A DNA stretch of 64,000 nt from UBA5336 sp964415675 (GCA_964415675.1 CAYQBG010000015.1:1-64000); one strand, 5' to 3'; counted from the first letter of the stretch, positions 43,765 through 52,529 are shown. The notes: generated from the sequence alone by a model not told the origin. Numbers and translations are program-made.

Positions 43765-44787
43765 ATGGCAAGTGATTCTTCAAATCAGGAGGCCGATCCG
43801 CGCTTGATTTCAGCTTTGCAGGGGCTTCCGCCGGATCTCGGTGATTTTGCGGATGTCTATGAACGCAAAATTCGCCCCCAGCTTCTTGCCCGCGAAGATG
43901 AACGGATCCGGGCGGCAGATACGGCGCGAAGGGCATTGTGGGGCGGGGCTGCGCTTGGCATTGCCGGTGCACTGGGCGGATTTTTCGGGCTCGGCCTGCC
44001 CATTGTCGGAATATTGGGGATCGGTGCCGGCTTTGCTGTCATTGCCATGGGGCGCGTGCCGCTTGGCCGGCTGCAGGCGCAGTCGAAGGGCCTGCTCGTG
44101 CGCCCGGTTGCCGAAAAGCTGGGCCTTGAATTCGATGAGGCGCCGGGCGAGCGGGCCGATCTGTCCGAGCATCACCGGCTGGGCCTCTTGCCGGCCCATG
44201 ATCGCTCGCGCTTTGAAGACCGCCTCAGCGGTGCGCGTCGCGGTGTCGATTTCGAGTTTTTCGAAGCCGAACTCACGCGCCGTAAGACCGAGACCCGGAA
44301 TGGGCGCACGTCGACCCGCTATGTAACCGTTTTTGAAGGCCAGTGCCTGCGGTTTGACTTTCACAAACGGTTTTTTGGCGAGACGCTGGTGACGCGCGAT
44401 GCCGGTTTCTTCAATCGGTTCGGCGGCAAGCGCGGAATGGATCGCGCGAGTCTGGAAGACCCCGAATTCGAGAAGGCGTTCGAAGTCTACACGACAGACC
44501 AGGTCGAGGCGCGTTTTCTTCTCACACCGGACATGATGGCAAAATTGCTGGAACTGGAGCGCGCCTTTCAGGGCAAGGGTGTGCGCTGTGCTTTTTCGGG
44601 CGAGCAGATGCTTGTCGCGCTTGAAGGTGACAATCTCTTCGAAACCGGCAGTCTGTTTACGCCTCTCGACGACCCGGCCAGGCTGCGAACGATTCTTGAG
44701 GATTTCTCCGCCATATTCGCCCTGATCGACACGGTCTCTGCCCGCCGCGACGAGGAAGCCGCCAGCCGAGGTGAACCGGACACGTGA
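43765..44787 (+). CDS. DUF3137 membrane protein
   Basis: A 340-residue protein of the DUF3137 family. Two adjacent hydrophobic segments (residues about 50-95) form a hairpin in the membrane. The large soluble part after it includes the family phrase DFEFFEAELTRRKTETRNGRT and FEKAFEVYTTDQVEARFLLTP (about residues 232-252). Function is unknown; the family often lies near cell-envelope or LemA genes. It starts 96 bases after popZ and may belong to the same transcript. Confidence 0.85.
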   Translation: MASDSSNQEADPRLISALQGLPPDLGDFADVYERKIRPQLLAREDERIRAADTARRALWGGAALGIAGALGGFFGLGLPIVGILGIGAGFAVIAMGRVPLGRLQAQSKGLLVRPVAEKLGLEFDEAPGERADLSEHHRLGLLPAHDRSRFEDRLSGARRGVDFEFFEAELTRRKTETRNGRTSTRYVTVFEGQCLRFDFHKRFFGETLVTRDAGFFNRFGGKRGMDRASLEDPEFEKAFEVYTTDQVEARFLLTPDMMAKLLELERAFQGKGVRCAFSGEQMLVALEGDNLFETGSLFTPLDDPARLRTILEDFSAIFALIDTVSARRDEEAASRGEPDT

Positions 44788-44978
44788 TGGGCGCGGGCAG
44801 AAGGATCGGGAGGATGTGCCCGAACTGCCGGCGCCTAGCCGGGACAGGCACCGGCACTTGACGAGACAAAACATCTTAGCGAAATTTTACGAGGGTCAGA
44901 CTCCATTCTCTTCAAGAAATGGCAGTAGGGTATTTATGTAATATTGTGGCCATTCAAAATCGCGCATTGAGGGCGGTG

Positions 44979-45179
44979 ATGACCGAAGATGAAATAGTCG
45001 CTCTGGTTTGGCTTCTTTTTGTGGCGGGGGTCTACTTTTTCCCGACGATCGTTGCAGTATCTCGTGGACGACCGAACGCATTCGCTATTTTCTTGTTGAA
45101 CCTGTTTTTTGGGGCAACTGGCATCGGATGGATAATTGCTTTGATATGGTCATTCACAACGACAAGGGTTGAGCGCTAA
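44979..45179 (+). CDS. Small superinfection-immunity-like membrane protein
   Basis: A 66-residue protein with two hydrophobic segments: VALVWLLFVAGVYFFPTIVA and, after a basic RGRPNAF linker, FLLNLFFGATGIGWIIALIW. This pattern (PTIVA, then NA-x-FLLNLFFG-x-x-G-IGW) is that of the superinfection immunity family, including phage T4 Imm, which blocks DNA entry; many bacterial members have no proven role. The surrounding 300 bases are much more AT-rich than their neighbours. The stop codon TAA is embedded in the attC-like sequence that follows. ATG 44979 was chosen over 44919, which has no better signal. Confidence 0.75.
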   Translation: MTEDEIVALVWLLFVAGVYFFPTIVAVSRGRPNAFAIFLLNLFFGATGIGWIIALIWSFTTTRVER

Positions 45180-45281
45180 CGCTGCCGGGAGATTTTTTAT
45201 TCCATCCAGTCGATGACACCTCCAGTAACGTATGGTCGCTTCGGGCGCACCCTGCCATCCTGCTTGAGAAGACGGTTAGGC
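45174..45281 (+). repeat. Possible integron attC-like sequence
   Basis: CGCTAAC (45174-45180), containing the stop codon of the small gene, faces GTTAGGC (45275-45281), which fits the integron core consensus GTTRRRY. The ends extend into complementary GCGC-TAAC/GTTAGGCGC, and TGCTTGAG lies before the second core as in an L' box. The first core deviates from RYYYAAC and no matching L'' box was seen. The length of 108 bases is within the attC range. No integrase of the IntI type is in the window. Treat as tentative. Confidence 0.3.
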
Positions 45282-45309
45282 GCAGCCTGATCTGTCGACT
45301 GCAGGCATC

Positions 45310-46161
45310 CTACCGCTCCATGGCCGCGACCTGAAGGCTCGGCGTTCGCTGATAGTCGAGCCGGTAGGCCGCGTCGGCGAGACGGTGGCGCATCATGAAT
45401 TCCGACAGGCTTTCGAATGTCGCGGTCTCGATGGGCTGGCCGCGATGGTCGCTTGTGCGCAGCCGGGCGTCTGCCATCGGGCCGAAAAGCCGCGCCAGAG
45501 GGCTGGCGTGAACCTCGGTTGGGCGGAAATGCGCGCCGAGATTGGCCTTGATCTGTGTCAGGTCGTCGGTCTGCCAGGCGGCGGCCGCGACAAGATCGAG
45601 CATGAACTCGGTGCAGTTCTGGAAGCGCGCATCGGCGGGGTCGGAGATCAGCGAATAGCGCTTGCGGTGCAGTTTCTCATATGTGCTGCCAGCCAGCAGG
45701 CCGGCGAGGCGGCGCTGCATTTCCGTTGTCGGAATGATGATCGCGACATCATCGACGCGCGAGCCAGCGGCGAAATTCACCGGGAACTCATTGGCGAGAT
45801 AGGACTGCCCACGCGGCACATCCTCGCCGTCCCCATGGAACAGGTTCCAGGTGACATAGCCGGGAAAGACCGACCCGTCGGCGGCCTCGATCGACTGGTG
45901 AACCCAGAACGCGCCATGAGTGTAATTGATATTCTCCGGCAATGCGCGGCGCAGGCGACCGGTTCTGAACACGATGGCGATGCGCGCGCCCCTTGCGGCA
46001 AGATCGCGTTCGATCTGTTTGGAGAAAGCGGCGGCCTCTTCAGGCGTGAAATGCCCGGCCGAGGCGGTGGCCGCAGAACTGTCCTGGGCCATAGCCGGGG
46101 CGGGCAGGGCTGCGCCGGCAAACAGGGCGAAGGCGATACTGGCAGGCAGGCCGATCTTCAT
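45310..46161 (-). CDS. DUF2145 exported protein
   Basis: A 283-residue protein with a signal peptide (ending APAMAQDSS). It matches DUF2145 through IAIVFRTGRLRRALPENINY-THGAFWVHQSI, PGYVTWNLFHGDGEDVPRG and a Cys in FQNCTEFMLD (about residue 182). That Cys with His residues (YTHGAF) could form an NlpC/P60-like active site, but this is inference. The start overlaps the stop of the upstream exported-protein gene (ATGA), so the two form a coupled pair. Function unknown. Confidence 0.8.
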   Translation of the reverse strand: MKIGLPASIAFALFAGAALPAPAMAQDSSAATASAGHFTPEEAAAFSKQIERDLAARGARIAIVFRTGRLRRALPENINYTHGAFWVHQSIEAADGSVFPGYVTWNLFHGDGEDVPRGQSYLANEFPVNFAAGSRVDDVAIIIPTTEMQRRLAGLLAGSTYEKLHRKRYSLISDPADARFQNCTEFMLDLVAAAAWQTDDLTQIKANLGAHFRPTEVHASPLARLFGPMADARLRTSDHRGQPIETATFESLSEFMMRHRLADAAYRLDYQRTPSLQVAAMER

Positions 46162-46496
46162 TCTTCGCCTCCCGCATTGGTCGGCAGGCGCGGAACTTGC
46201 GGGGCCGGTTGGGCCAGCGCGATCCGGTCATCAAGTTTGAGCGGCGCATTCGCAGCGTCCCAGAGCATCTCACCACCCCCGGCAGCGCCCTTCCCGGTCG
46301 CCGCGGTGATCTCTCCGCCTATGATCAGGGGCAGGGCGACCGCACCCAGCGCCACCTGGCCGCCGGCAGCCACGATCTGCGCCGAGGCTTCAGACGAATC
46401 GCCTGCGGCCTGGGACAAGTTCTGCGCGCTGTCCGCGAAGGCGGCTGGCGCCAGCAGGCATGCGATCGTCGCCCCGGTTGTAAACATGTGTCTCAT
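46158..46496 (-). CDS. Small exported protein paired with the DUF2145 gene
   Basis: A 112-residue protein starting MRHMFTTGATIAC with a signal peptide ending APAAFADSA. The mature part has a Gly/Ala-rich hydrophobic stretch (IVAAGGQVALGAVALPLIIG, then TAATGKGAAGGG) that could insert in or lie along a membrane. Not recognised. In the coupling with DUF2145 it resembles small partners seen beside that family. The frame extends to 46529, but ATG 46496 begins the signal sequence and was chosen. Confidence 0.7.
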   Translation of the reverse strand: MRHMFTTGATIACLLAPAAFADSAQNLSQAAGDSSEASAQIVAAGGQVALGAVALPLIIGGEITAATGKGAAGGGEMLWDAANAPLKLDDRIALAQPAPQVPRLPTNAGGEE

Positions 46497-46797
46497 GGGG
46501 AAAGCCTTCCATCTGTGACTCAGCATCAAAAAAGTGAACGAACACTCACATCATTGAAATGAGGCGAAAGTTGGGCGAATTGCCCGAGCCAATGGAACAC
46601 ATGTGGAAGGGCCGATTTGCCGGTCCATATGCCGGCAGCCGGCAGGGCGGGGGGCAATATGGCCGTAGATTGTGCAGACTGCGCAGAATGTGGCAGGTCA
46701 GCGGCGAGGCTATTCAGGAACACTTCACGCGGAAAATGCCATGTTCACGATGTTCCGATGCCACACAGACGCAACTATGACCGGAGACACTGACCGA
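46497..46797. other. Intergenic region between divergent genes
   Basis: No gene is supported here; the open frames on both strands match nothing. It must hold the promoters of the DUF2145 pair (minus) and of the coiled-coil exported protein (plus). An imperfect dyad GTGAACGAACACTCAC lies at about 46533-46548, close in sequence to one half of the palindrome before tolC, but only 5 of 7 arm bases match. Confidence 0.4.
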
Positions 46798-47169
46798 ATG
46801 AAAAGCCTGTTTCTTACCCTCGCCGTAGTATCCCTCGCTGCACCGCAGGCCAGCGCGCTCAGCCAGAAAGATGTGCGTGCCTGCAACGCGCTTGCGGCGA
46901 AGGCGAAGTCATTGCGCGGGGATGTTGAGGCTCTTAAATCCGAGCGCGATGCACTGGCAGACGAGGCCGAGCGGGCGGGTGAGCGCTGGGAAGAGGCCGA
47001 AACACACCGAAACGCCAGCGCCCGGCATGGCGCGACGGCCGATAGGGCGAAAGCCGAGTGGCAGGCTGCGAAACAGGCAACCTTTGATGCCGAGACAAAG
47101 CTTCAGGCCCGCGTTGCGGCGCTGAACGAGACCGGTGCGAAATTCAATTCGCGCTGCGCCGAAAAATAG
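46798..47169 (+). CDS. Small exported coiled-coil protein
   Basis: A 123-residue protein starting at ATG 46798 with a signal peptide ending APQASALSQ. The mature part, residues about 30-115, is one long charged helix (SLRGDVEALKSERDALADEA and onward), so a coiled coil in the periplasm is expected. Two Cys residues (RACNAL and SRCAEK) flank it and could form a disulfide. Not recognised. It converges with the small Sel1-like gene. Confidence 0.65.
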   Translation: MKSLFLTLAVVSLAAPQASALSQKDVRACNALAAKAKSLRGDVEALKSERDALADEAERAGERWEEAETHRNASARHGATADRAKAEWQAAKQATFDAETKLQARVAALNETGAKFNSRCAEK

Positions 47170-47182
47170 CGGCCCGGCCTTT

Positions 47183-47455
47183 TCAGTTCATCAGTTTGAG
47201 CCATTCGCGCGCGGCCTTCTGAGCCGTGCGGATTTCCTCCGAGCTCATCTGTTCGGCCATTTCGCGGCGCAGTTCCTTTGCCGCTTCGACGCCCTTGAGC
47301 GCCGCAAGGTTGAACCATTTGTGCGCCTCAACGAGATCGATATCGACATCGCTCCCGAGAGAATAGGCCAGTCCGGCCCGGTAAAGCGAGTCACCATCAG
47401 AATCCGGCGTCAGCCCGGCGCATGGTGTTTCGAGTTCGTATTCTGCAAAAGCCAT
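47183..47455 (-). CDS. Small Sel1-repeat-like protein
   Basis: A 90-residue protein from ATG 47455. It contains one clear Sel1-type repeat, LYRAGLAYSLGSDVDIDLVEAHKWFNLAALKGVEAAKELR (ALY/GLAY start, VEAHKWFNLAA centre), followed by a C-terminal helix with REWLKL. Sel1 repeats mediate protein contacts. No signal peptide is present at this start. Two repeats is the usual minimum, so it may act as a small adaptor. Confidence 0.75.
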   Translation of the reverse strand: MAFAEYELETPCAGLTPDSDGDSLYRAGLAYSLGSDVDIDLVEAHKWFNLAALKGVEAAKELRREMAEQMSSEEIRTAQKAAREWLKLMN

Positions 47456-47612
47456 TGCCTTTTGTTCCTTGCACCCATCGCCGGCATTCCGGGCCGGCAC
47501 CATCACCCATCGCCTCGTTGAGCGATGAGGTCAGAGTGACCGGAAGGCTTTGCGTTAAGGTTAAGGGCGAAGTGTCTGAAATGGCTGAGGGTTAACCGAA
47601 ATAGGCGGTGCG
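47456..47612. other. Promoter region with four TTAA motifs
   Basis: TTAA occurs at 47555-47558, 47561-47564, 47592-47595 and 47613-47616 upstream of the small Sel1-like gene. None are spaced by seven bases, so they are not a textbook CtrA box (TTAA-N7-TTAA), though half-sites are sometimes used. No gene is supported in this stretch. Confidence 0.3.
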
Positions 47613-47828
47613 TTAACGAGGCCTGCTAATGCGAATGCCCAAAACGCTGCGCATGCCATTCGGAACTGGACCTGGCAACTTCAAGCTGCTGGTGCGCGCG
47701 GACACGTCAGGATGAATATTCGCAAGCCCAGGCGGTGGGGCGCTGGCAGGGCAACAGGCCGAGGTCTTCAGATCCTGTGTCCCGCCCAGCGTCTCACCAT
47801 AATAGGTGCGTACCGCGTCCTTGCCCAT
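47613..47828 (-). pseudogene. N-terminal relic of an arsenite-methyltransferase-like gene
   Basis: The 71-residue frame opens MGKDAVRTYYGETLGGTQDL-KTSACCPASAPPPGLANIHPDV. This matches the start of ArsM-like and related SAM methyltransferases, whose N-terminus reads V-x-x-YYG-x-TL, then DLKTSACC and IHPEV. The SAM-binding domain that should follow is absent; the frame ends in unrelated sequence. A fragment left after deletion is the simplest reading. The Cys pair of the metal-binding segment is kept, so a small independent protein is possible but unlikely. Confidence 0.55.
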
Positions 47829-47957
47829 TCAGTCTGCTCATCAATCTGCAGCGCAACGGTTCTGCCAGATAATTATCACTGACAAGACACAACTGCTTGA
47901 GGCCTTCGGCCATGGGTGCCAATCGCAGGTCTGGTCAGGCGTGGCCATCAGGGTATC

Positions 47958-48899
47958 ATGCGCATGATGTTCGAACCGATACCTTACACCCAATGGCAGG
48001 CGGCGCCCGACGCGTTTGCCGATGCGCTCGGTCGCAGCTTCAGGGACACCGGGTTTGCGGTGATTGAGGATCATGGGGTGGACCAGCAGGTCATTGCCGC
48101 TGCGAATGATGCGATGAAGGCCTTCTTCGCGCTGCCAGACGCTGTAAAGCGGCGCTATGACGATACTGCAGGCGGCGGGCAGCGCGGGTACACACCCTTC
48201 GGTCAGGAAAACGCAAAGGGGCGGACCGCGTCTGATCTCAAGGAATTCTGGCATCTGGGGCGCTCGGCCCCGGCAGGCTCAGGCCTTGAACACCTGATGC
48301 GTGAGACGCCTTCGGTCGAGGAGGTGGACGGCTTCGATGTGGCGACGCGCGCGCTGTTCGGGGCACTCGACGCAATGGGCTGCGATCTCCTGAAGGCTGT
48401 GGCGCGCCATCTGGGACTGGTGGAAAACTGGTTCGATCAGCGGGTCCGCAAGGGCAATTCGATCCTGCGGCTGCTGCACTATCCCCCCCAGCTGACACCG
48501 CCGCCCGAAGGCTCCGTCCGTGCCGGCGCGCATGAGGATATCAATGTCATCACGCTACTGCTCGGTGCGCAGGAAGCCGGCCTGCAGGTGCGTCACCGTT
48601 CCGGCGACTGGCTGGATATCAATCCCCCATCAGGTGCGCTTGTGATCAATGTCGGCGATATGCTGGACAGGCTGACCGGCGGAGTCCTGCCCTCCACGAC
48701 CCATCGCGTGCTGAACCCGGCGCGCGAACGCGCCCGCTTTCCTCGATATTCGACGCCGTTTTTCCTCCATTTTGCGCCCGATGTGCTGATCACGCCCATC
48801 GAGGCATGCCTTGCGGAAGGTGGCCAGCCTCATCCCCCGATCACCGCACAGGACTACCTCATCGAAAGGCTCCGCGAAATCGGGCTTGTCCGAAGCTAA
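47958..48899 (+). CDS. 2-oxoglutarate/Fe(II) oxygenase, isopenicillin-N-synthase-like
   Basis: A 313-residue enzyme of the DIOX_N/2OG-FeII_Oxy family. The N-terminal part FRDTGFAVIEDHGVD is family typical. Iron is held by His and Asp in AHEDINVITLL (about residues 196-206) and His in TTHRVLNP (about 252); the 2OG-binding RYS-like motif is in RFPRYSTPFF. The substrate is not identifiable; relatives oxidise small molecules, nucleobases or amino acids. ATG 47958 begins MRMMFEPIPY; later ATGs at 47964 and 47967 are possible. It stands alone between two relics. Confidence 0.88.
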   Translation: MRMMFEPIPYTQWQAAPDAFADALGRSFRDTGFAVIEDHGVDQQVIAAANDAMKAFFALPDAVKRRYDDTAGGGQRGYTPFGQENAKGRTASDLKEFWHLGRSAPAGSGLEHLMRETPSVEEVDGFDVATRALFGALDAMGCDLLKAVARHLGLVENWFDQRVRKGNSILRLLHYPPQLTPPPEGSVRAGAHEDINVITLLLGAQEAGLQVRHRSGDWLDINPPSGALVINVGDMLDRLTGGVLPSTTHRVLNPARERARFPRYSTPFFLHFAPDVLITPIEACLAEGGQPHPPITAQDYLIERLREIGLVRS

Positions 48900-48908
48900 G
48901 TCCAACGG

Positions 48909-49106
48909 ATGGCGGCGAGCCTCTCATTCAGGGCACTCCTGGCGGAAGGCATCGACTACGAACTGGAGCTGACCCTTCGGTTCAGGCCGAAGAAGCGGCT
49001 GCCATGCGATGTTCCCGAGCCTCTGGCTGTTCCGGAGCGCTCAAATGAAATCTGGTCAATGGATTTCCAGGGTCAGCAAATTGAGGTTGAGCCCCAGCTT
49101 CCCTGA
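48909..49106 (+). mobile_element. Relic of an IS3-family transposase (OrfB)
   Basis: The frame includes YELELTLRFRPKKRL and then EPLAVPERSNEIWSMDF, the junction into the integrase core of IS3-family OrfB transposases (usual form R-x-KKR, PEPLAVP, N-x-WSMDFM). The catalytic DDE residues beyond the first Asp, OrfA and terminal repeats are not seen. It is a fragment, not an active element, and adds to the decay around 47.6-49.1 kb. Confidence 0.65.
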
Positions 49107-49387
49107 AAACGGCCGGTCGGAGGGTTTTAGGTCAGCCGGCGGCAAAAGAAGTCGCAATATCATCGGCCTGATTTCGCCAGAATGTCTTCAAAAGACGAGA
49201 TCGCATTACAAAACCCGGTGCCAGGCGGCGTCAGATTTCTGGCGCAGAATTGGGCATTGCTGACGCGACCATGTGCAAAACCGCCGGTTCGAGGGCGAAT
49301 CCGCCTCTCGAGCAGCCAGAAATTTGACTCTCTGAAAGCGAAAGATCGCGATGGGGCGTGGCGAATTGTGAAGTCAGGGGTTTGAAC
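49107..49387. other. Leader region of the second TonB receptor gene
   Basis: About 280 bases with no supported gene. It must include the receptor promoter; no clear operator or -35/-10 pair was identified. Confidence 0.35.
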
Positions 49388-52300
49388 ATGAAGCATATCG
49401 AGATCGGGTCATTCGGCCAGCGAAGCCTTCTTGCTGGCGCCAGCATGGCGGTGTTGTACATGGCGTTGCCGGGAAGTTTGGCGGCCCAGGAAATTGTCGA
49501 TGAGGAGAGCGTTCAGGAAACGATCACCGTTACCGGTTCAAGGATCCCGACAGATCCGAACCTTTCATCCTCGACGCCGATCCAGTCGCTGGATGATTCG
49601 GAAATCCAACTGTCTGGCGAGCTCAACCTGGCCGATGTGGTCAATGACATCCCTGCTCTCGTATCTTCGCTCACGGCCGAGAACTCAGCGACCGGCGCGA
49701 ACGCTCTTAATCTGCGCGGGCTGGGAGATGAAAGAACCCTGACCCTGGTGAATGGCCGACGCCATGTCGCTGGGTTCCGCGGCACCCAGGCCGTCGATGT
49801 CGGGTCAATTCCACGCGCGTTGGTTGAAAGCGTCGAGGTAACGACTGGCGGCGCGTCCGCTGTTTATGGCGCCGACGCTGTGACCGGTGTCGTCAACTTT
49901 ATTCTGAAGGATGATTTCGAAGGCTTCCAGCTGGATGCGCGAGGTGGAATCGCCGGCGAAGGCGATGCCCAGAACGTCGCAATCGACGCGCTATACGGGC
50001 AGAATTATGCCGGCGGCCGCGGGAATCTGGTCTTTGCCTTCTCTTTCGAGGACGACTCGGAGCTGACCTATGGCAGCCGTGACTGGTCACGCGATAATGG
50101 CATCGCAACGACCGAGGCCACAAACAGCGCAGTTACGGAAGACCCACGCTTCTGGCTGACATCTCAGGAAGGGTCGATTGCCCCGACCTTTGGCGGAAGA
50201 GATGTGACCTATGTCGATATCAACGGTAACAATATCGCTGATTGTCAGGAGTCTGAAGGTGGCCGTGTGGGCTTCCTGGCTGGCTGCTGGCTGACAAATC
50301 CAGATGGCTCGGTTCGGGTCAACCAGGATGGCACCATCCTGAACGGCCTTTGGGGCATCGGTGGCGATGGTGGCCGGCTGAACTTCAACCGTGATACGCT
50401 CTTTCCCGAAACCGACAAGATCGTCCTGAATTTTAATACGACATATGATGTCTCCGACAGCGTCGGGCTGTTCTTCGAAGGCAAATATGTCAATGCCCGG
50501 TCCGAGACCTTTGGGGAGCAGGACACTTTCTACGACACCCTCTTCATAAGGCCGGATAACCCCTTCATCCCTGGTGAGCTGACCCCTGTAACGGATGTGA
50601 CGGGTGGACTGCTTTTCACGCAAGATCCCCTGGACTTCAGCGATAACAACCCCTCTGTCTATACGCGTGAAACCTGGCGCTTCGTCGGCGGTGCTGAGTG
50701 GGAGTTCGCCGAGGGTCATTTTGCTGAATTTTCCGCCAATTATGGCCGGTTCAAGAACACCTCCGAGGAATCGGGCCTTTACCTCGACCGTGTCTTCGCG
50801 GCAATTGATGCGGTTGAGGGGCCGGACGGGAACGCTGTCTGCCGGTCAGACCTGGAACCGGATGCAGCCTATGAGATCGATTATTTCACTGCGGGCAATG
50901 GCTTTGCCGACGGCGGCTTTTCCTCTGACCGCTATTATTCGTTCACCCCGGGCGATGGTCAGTGTCAGCCGCTCAACCCGTTTGGCACCTATTCGGCCAG
51001 TGCCGCAGCCCAGGACTTTGTGACCGCTGACCTGGAAGACGAGCTGGTCGTCGAACAGCTTGTGCTGTCGGCCATCGCAACGGGTAGTTTTGATGTGCTC
51101 GAGGCGTTTCTGGACGGGCCGATCGGATATGCTGCCGGGTTCGAGTATCGGGAAGAATCGAGCGAAAACAAACTCGATCCCCTGACGCTGGGTATTCTGC
51201 CGGAAGGAACGTCTTTCACACCAGGCCTAGACGTGAACGAGGTGGACCCATTCCTCAACTCTTTCATCTCCATCGACAATGTCGAGCAGTTCGACACCGC
51301 AGGCAGCTATGAAGTCTACGACATCTTTACCGAGGTGCGTCTGCCGATCTTCCGTGACCGGCCTTTCGCTGAGGAACTGACCCTCGATGGTGCGATTCGA
51401 CTGGCAGATTATTCAACCCTGGGCGAGACGACGACCTGGAAGATTGGTGGCACCTGGGCGCCCATCGAAGATATCAGTTTCAGAGGAACGGTTTCAGAGG
51501 CCGTGCGGGCCCCGAACATCTCAGAGCTATTCGATCCGCGCCTGCCAATTGATGTCTCTGCAACAGCTGATCCGTGTGACCCTGGCAATGTGGCGCTCGG
51601 GAGTGACGACCGGGTGGACAACTGTATCAGTGATCTTCAGGCCGCTGGTGTTGCGTCGGGCGAAATCGTGGACGGATCGGGCAATTATATCTGGAGGAAT
51701 CCTCTGACTGGTCGCTTCACCGGTGTTTCGGGCGGCAATCCGGACCTCGATGTGGAAACAGCCGAAACCTTCACGCTCGGCGCAATCATAAGCCCGCGGT
51801 TCATTGAAGGGCTATCGGTTACAGTCGATTATTGGGATGTTTCCATTGAAGATGCGATTGCCGCCACAAGTGCCGCGGATATTCTGGAGGGCTGCCTGGA
51901 CTCAGGCAACTATCCGGGTGTCGGGTTCTGTGATCAGTTTTCGCGCCGGGCGGATGGCGGTCTGACAGCTCTTGAAACCGGGCAAATCAACTTCGCAGCT
52001 ATCGAAGCGAGCGGCTGGGACTTCGCTGCCAGTTACGGCTTCGATCTTGGTCAGAACTCATTTGGCGCGAAGCTTGTGGGCACGAAGCAGGAAAATCTCG
52101 ACCGCTTCTTCAACCCTCTGGACCCCGCAGATGTGGATCCGGAACTCGGGGAGCTGCGTCGGCCGGAATGGTCTGGGAATCTGGTGCTGAGCTGGGATCG
52201 AGGACCGTTGAGCGCAGCGTTGCAGACGTCGTATCTTGGCGAGCAATCTGTCGATGAGATTGAGAATATTGAAGATTATGGCGACGATGCTTTCTTCGAT

Positions 52301-52468
52301 GAGATCTACATCCTCGATGCAAATGCCAGCTATGAGTATAGTGACCAGCTGACGCTCTATGGCGGCGTCAACAATATTGCCGACGAGGAACCCTATGCCA
52401 CGCAAACGGCCTGGCCAGTGGGTCCGCGTGGACGGTTTTTCTTCCTCGGCGTGACCTATACCCAATAG
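49388..52468 (+). CDS. TonB-dependent receptor (large, peptide/oligosaccharide type)
   Basis: A 1026-residue receptor starting at ATG 49388. The signal peptide ends GSLAAQEIV; the TonB box is QETITVTGSRIP, then the plug domain: LNLADVVNDIPALVSSLT, LNLRGLGDERTLTLVNGRR and GASAVYGADAVTGVVNFILK. The barrel ends with Phe-rich strands (RFFFLGVTYTQ). Receptors of this size in marine alphaproteobacteria import peptides or glycans. Here it is followed by a TPR-sulfotransferase and converges with two exported peptidases, so peptide uptake is inferred. A strong hairpin separates it from the sulfotransferase gene. Confidence 0.92.
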   Translation: MKHIEIGSFGQRSLLAGASMAVLYMALPGSLAAQEIVDEESVQETITVTGSRIPTDPNLSSSTPIQSLDDSEIQLSGELNLADVVNDIPALVSSLTAENSATGANALNLRGLGDERTLTLVNGRRHVAGFRGTQAVDVGSIPRALVESVEVTTGGASAVYGADAVTGVVNFILKDDFEGFQLDARGGIAGEGDAQNVAIDALYGQNYAGGRGNLVFAFSFEDDSELTYGSRDWSRDNGIATTEATNSAVTEDPRFWLTSQEGSIAPTFGGRDVTYVDINGNNIADCQESEGGRVGFLAGCWLTNPDGSVRVNQDGTILNGLWGIGGDGGRLNFNRDTLFPETDKIVLNFNTTYDVSDSVGLFFEGKYVNARSETFGEQDTFYDTLFIRPDNPFIPGELTPVTDVTGGLLFTQDPLDFSDNNPSVYTRETWRFVGGAEWEFAEGHFAEFSANYGRFKNTSEESGLYLDRVFAAIDAVEGPDGNAVCRSDLEPDAAYEIDYFTAGNGFADGGFSSDRYYSFTPGDGQCQPLNPFGTYSASAAAQDFVTADLEDELVVEQLVLSAIATGSFDVLEAFLDGPIGYAAGFEYREESSENKLDPLTLGILPEGTSFTPGLDVNEVDPFLNSFISIDNVEQFDTAGSYEVYDIFTEVRLPIFRDRPFAEELTLDGAIRLADYSTLGETTTWKIGGTWAPIEDISFRGTVSEAVRAPNISELFDPRLPIDVSATADPCDPGNVALGSDDRVDNCISDLQAAGVASGEIVDGSGNYIWRNPLTGRFTGVSGGNPDLDVETAETFTLGAIISPRFIEGLSVTVDYWDVSIEDAIAATSAADILEGCLDSGNYPGVGFCDQFSRRADGGLTALETGQINFAAIEASGWDFAASYGFDLGQNSFGAKLVGTKQENLDRFFNPLDPADVDPELGELRRPEWSGNLVLSWDRGPLSAALQTSYLGEQSVDEIENIEDYGDDAFFDEIYILDANASYEYSDQLTLYGGVNNIADEEPYATQTAWPVGPRGRFFFLGVTYTQ

Positions 52469-52488
52469 GCGTATAAATTGTGGGGATG

Positions 52489-52520
52489 GGGAGCGCGGAG
52501 GCGAAAGTCTCCGCGCTCCC
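52489..52520 (+). promoter_or_regulatory. Strong hairpin between the receptor and sulfotransferase genes
   Basis: GGGAGCGCGGAG pairs perfectly over 12 bases with CTCCGCGCTCCC around an 8-base loop (GCGAAAGT). There is no T-run after it, so it is unlikely to be an intrinsic terminator. It ends ten bases before the sulfotransferase ATG and could protect the receptor mRNA or limit translation of the second gene. Confidence 0.65.
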
Positions 52521-52529
52521 TGGTAGATT

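Noticed and set aside
46533..46548. GTGAACGAACACTCAC as a second tolC-type operator
   Set aside because: Only five of seven arm bases match, too weak to list as a site.
47555..47616. Cluster of TTAA motifs as a CtrA-binding region
   Set aside because: None are seven bases apart, so the canonical box is absent; kept only as a note in the intergenic entry.
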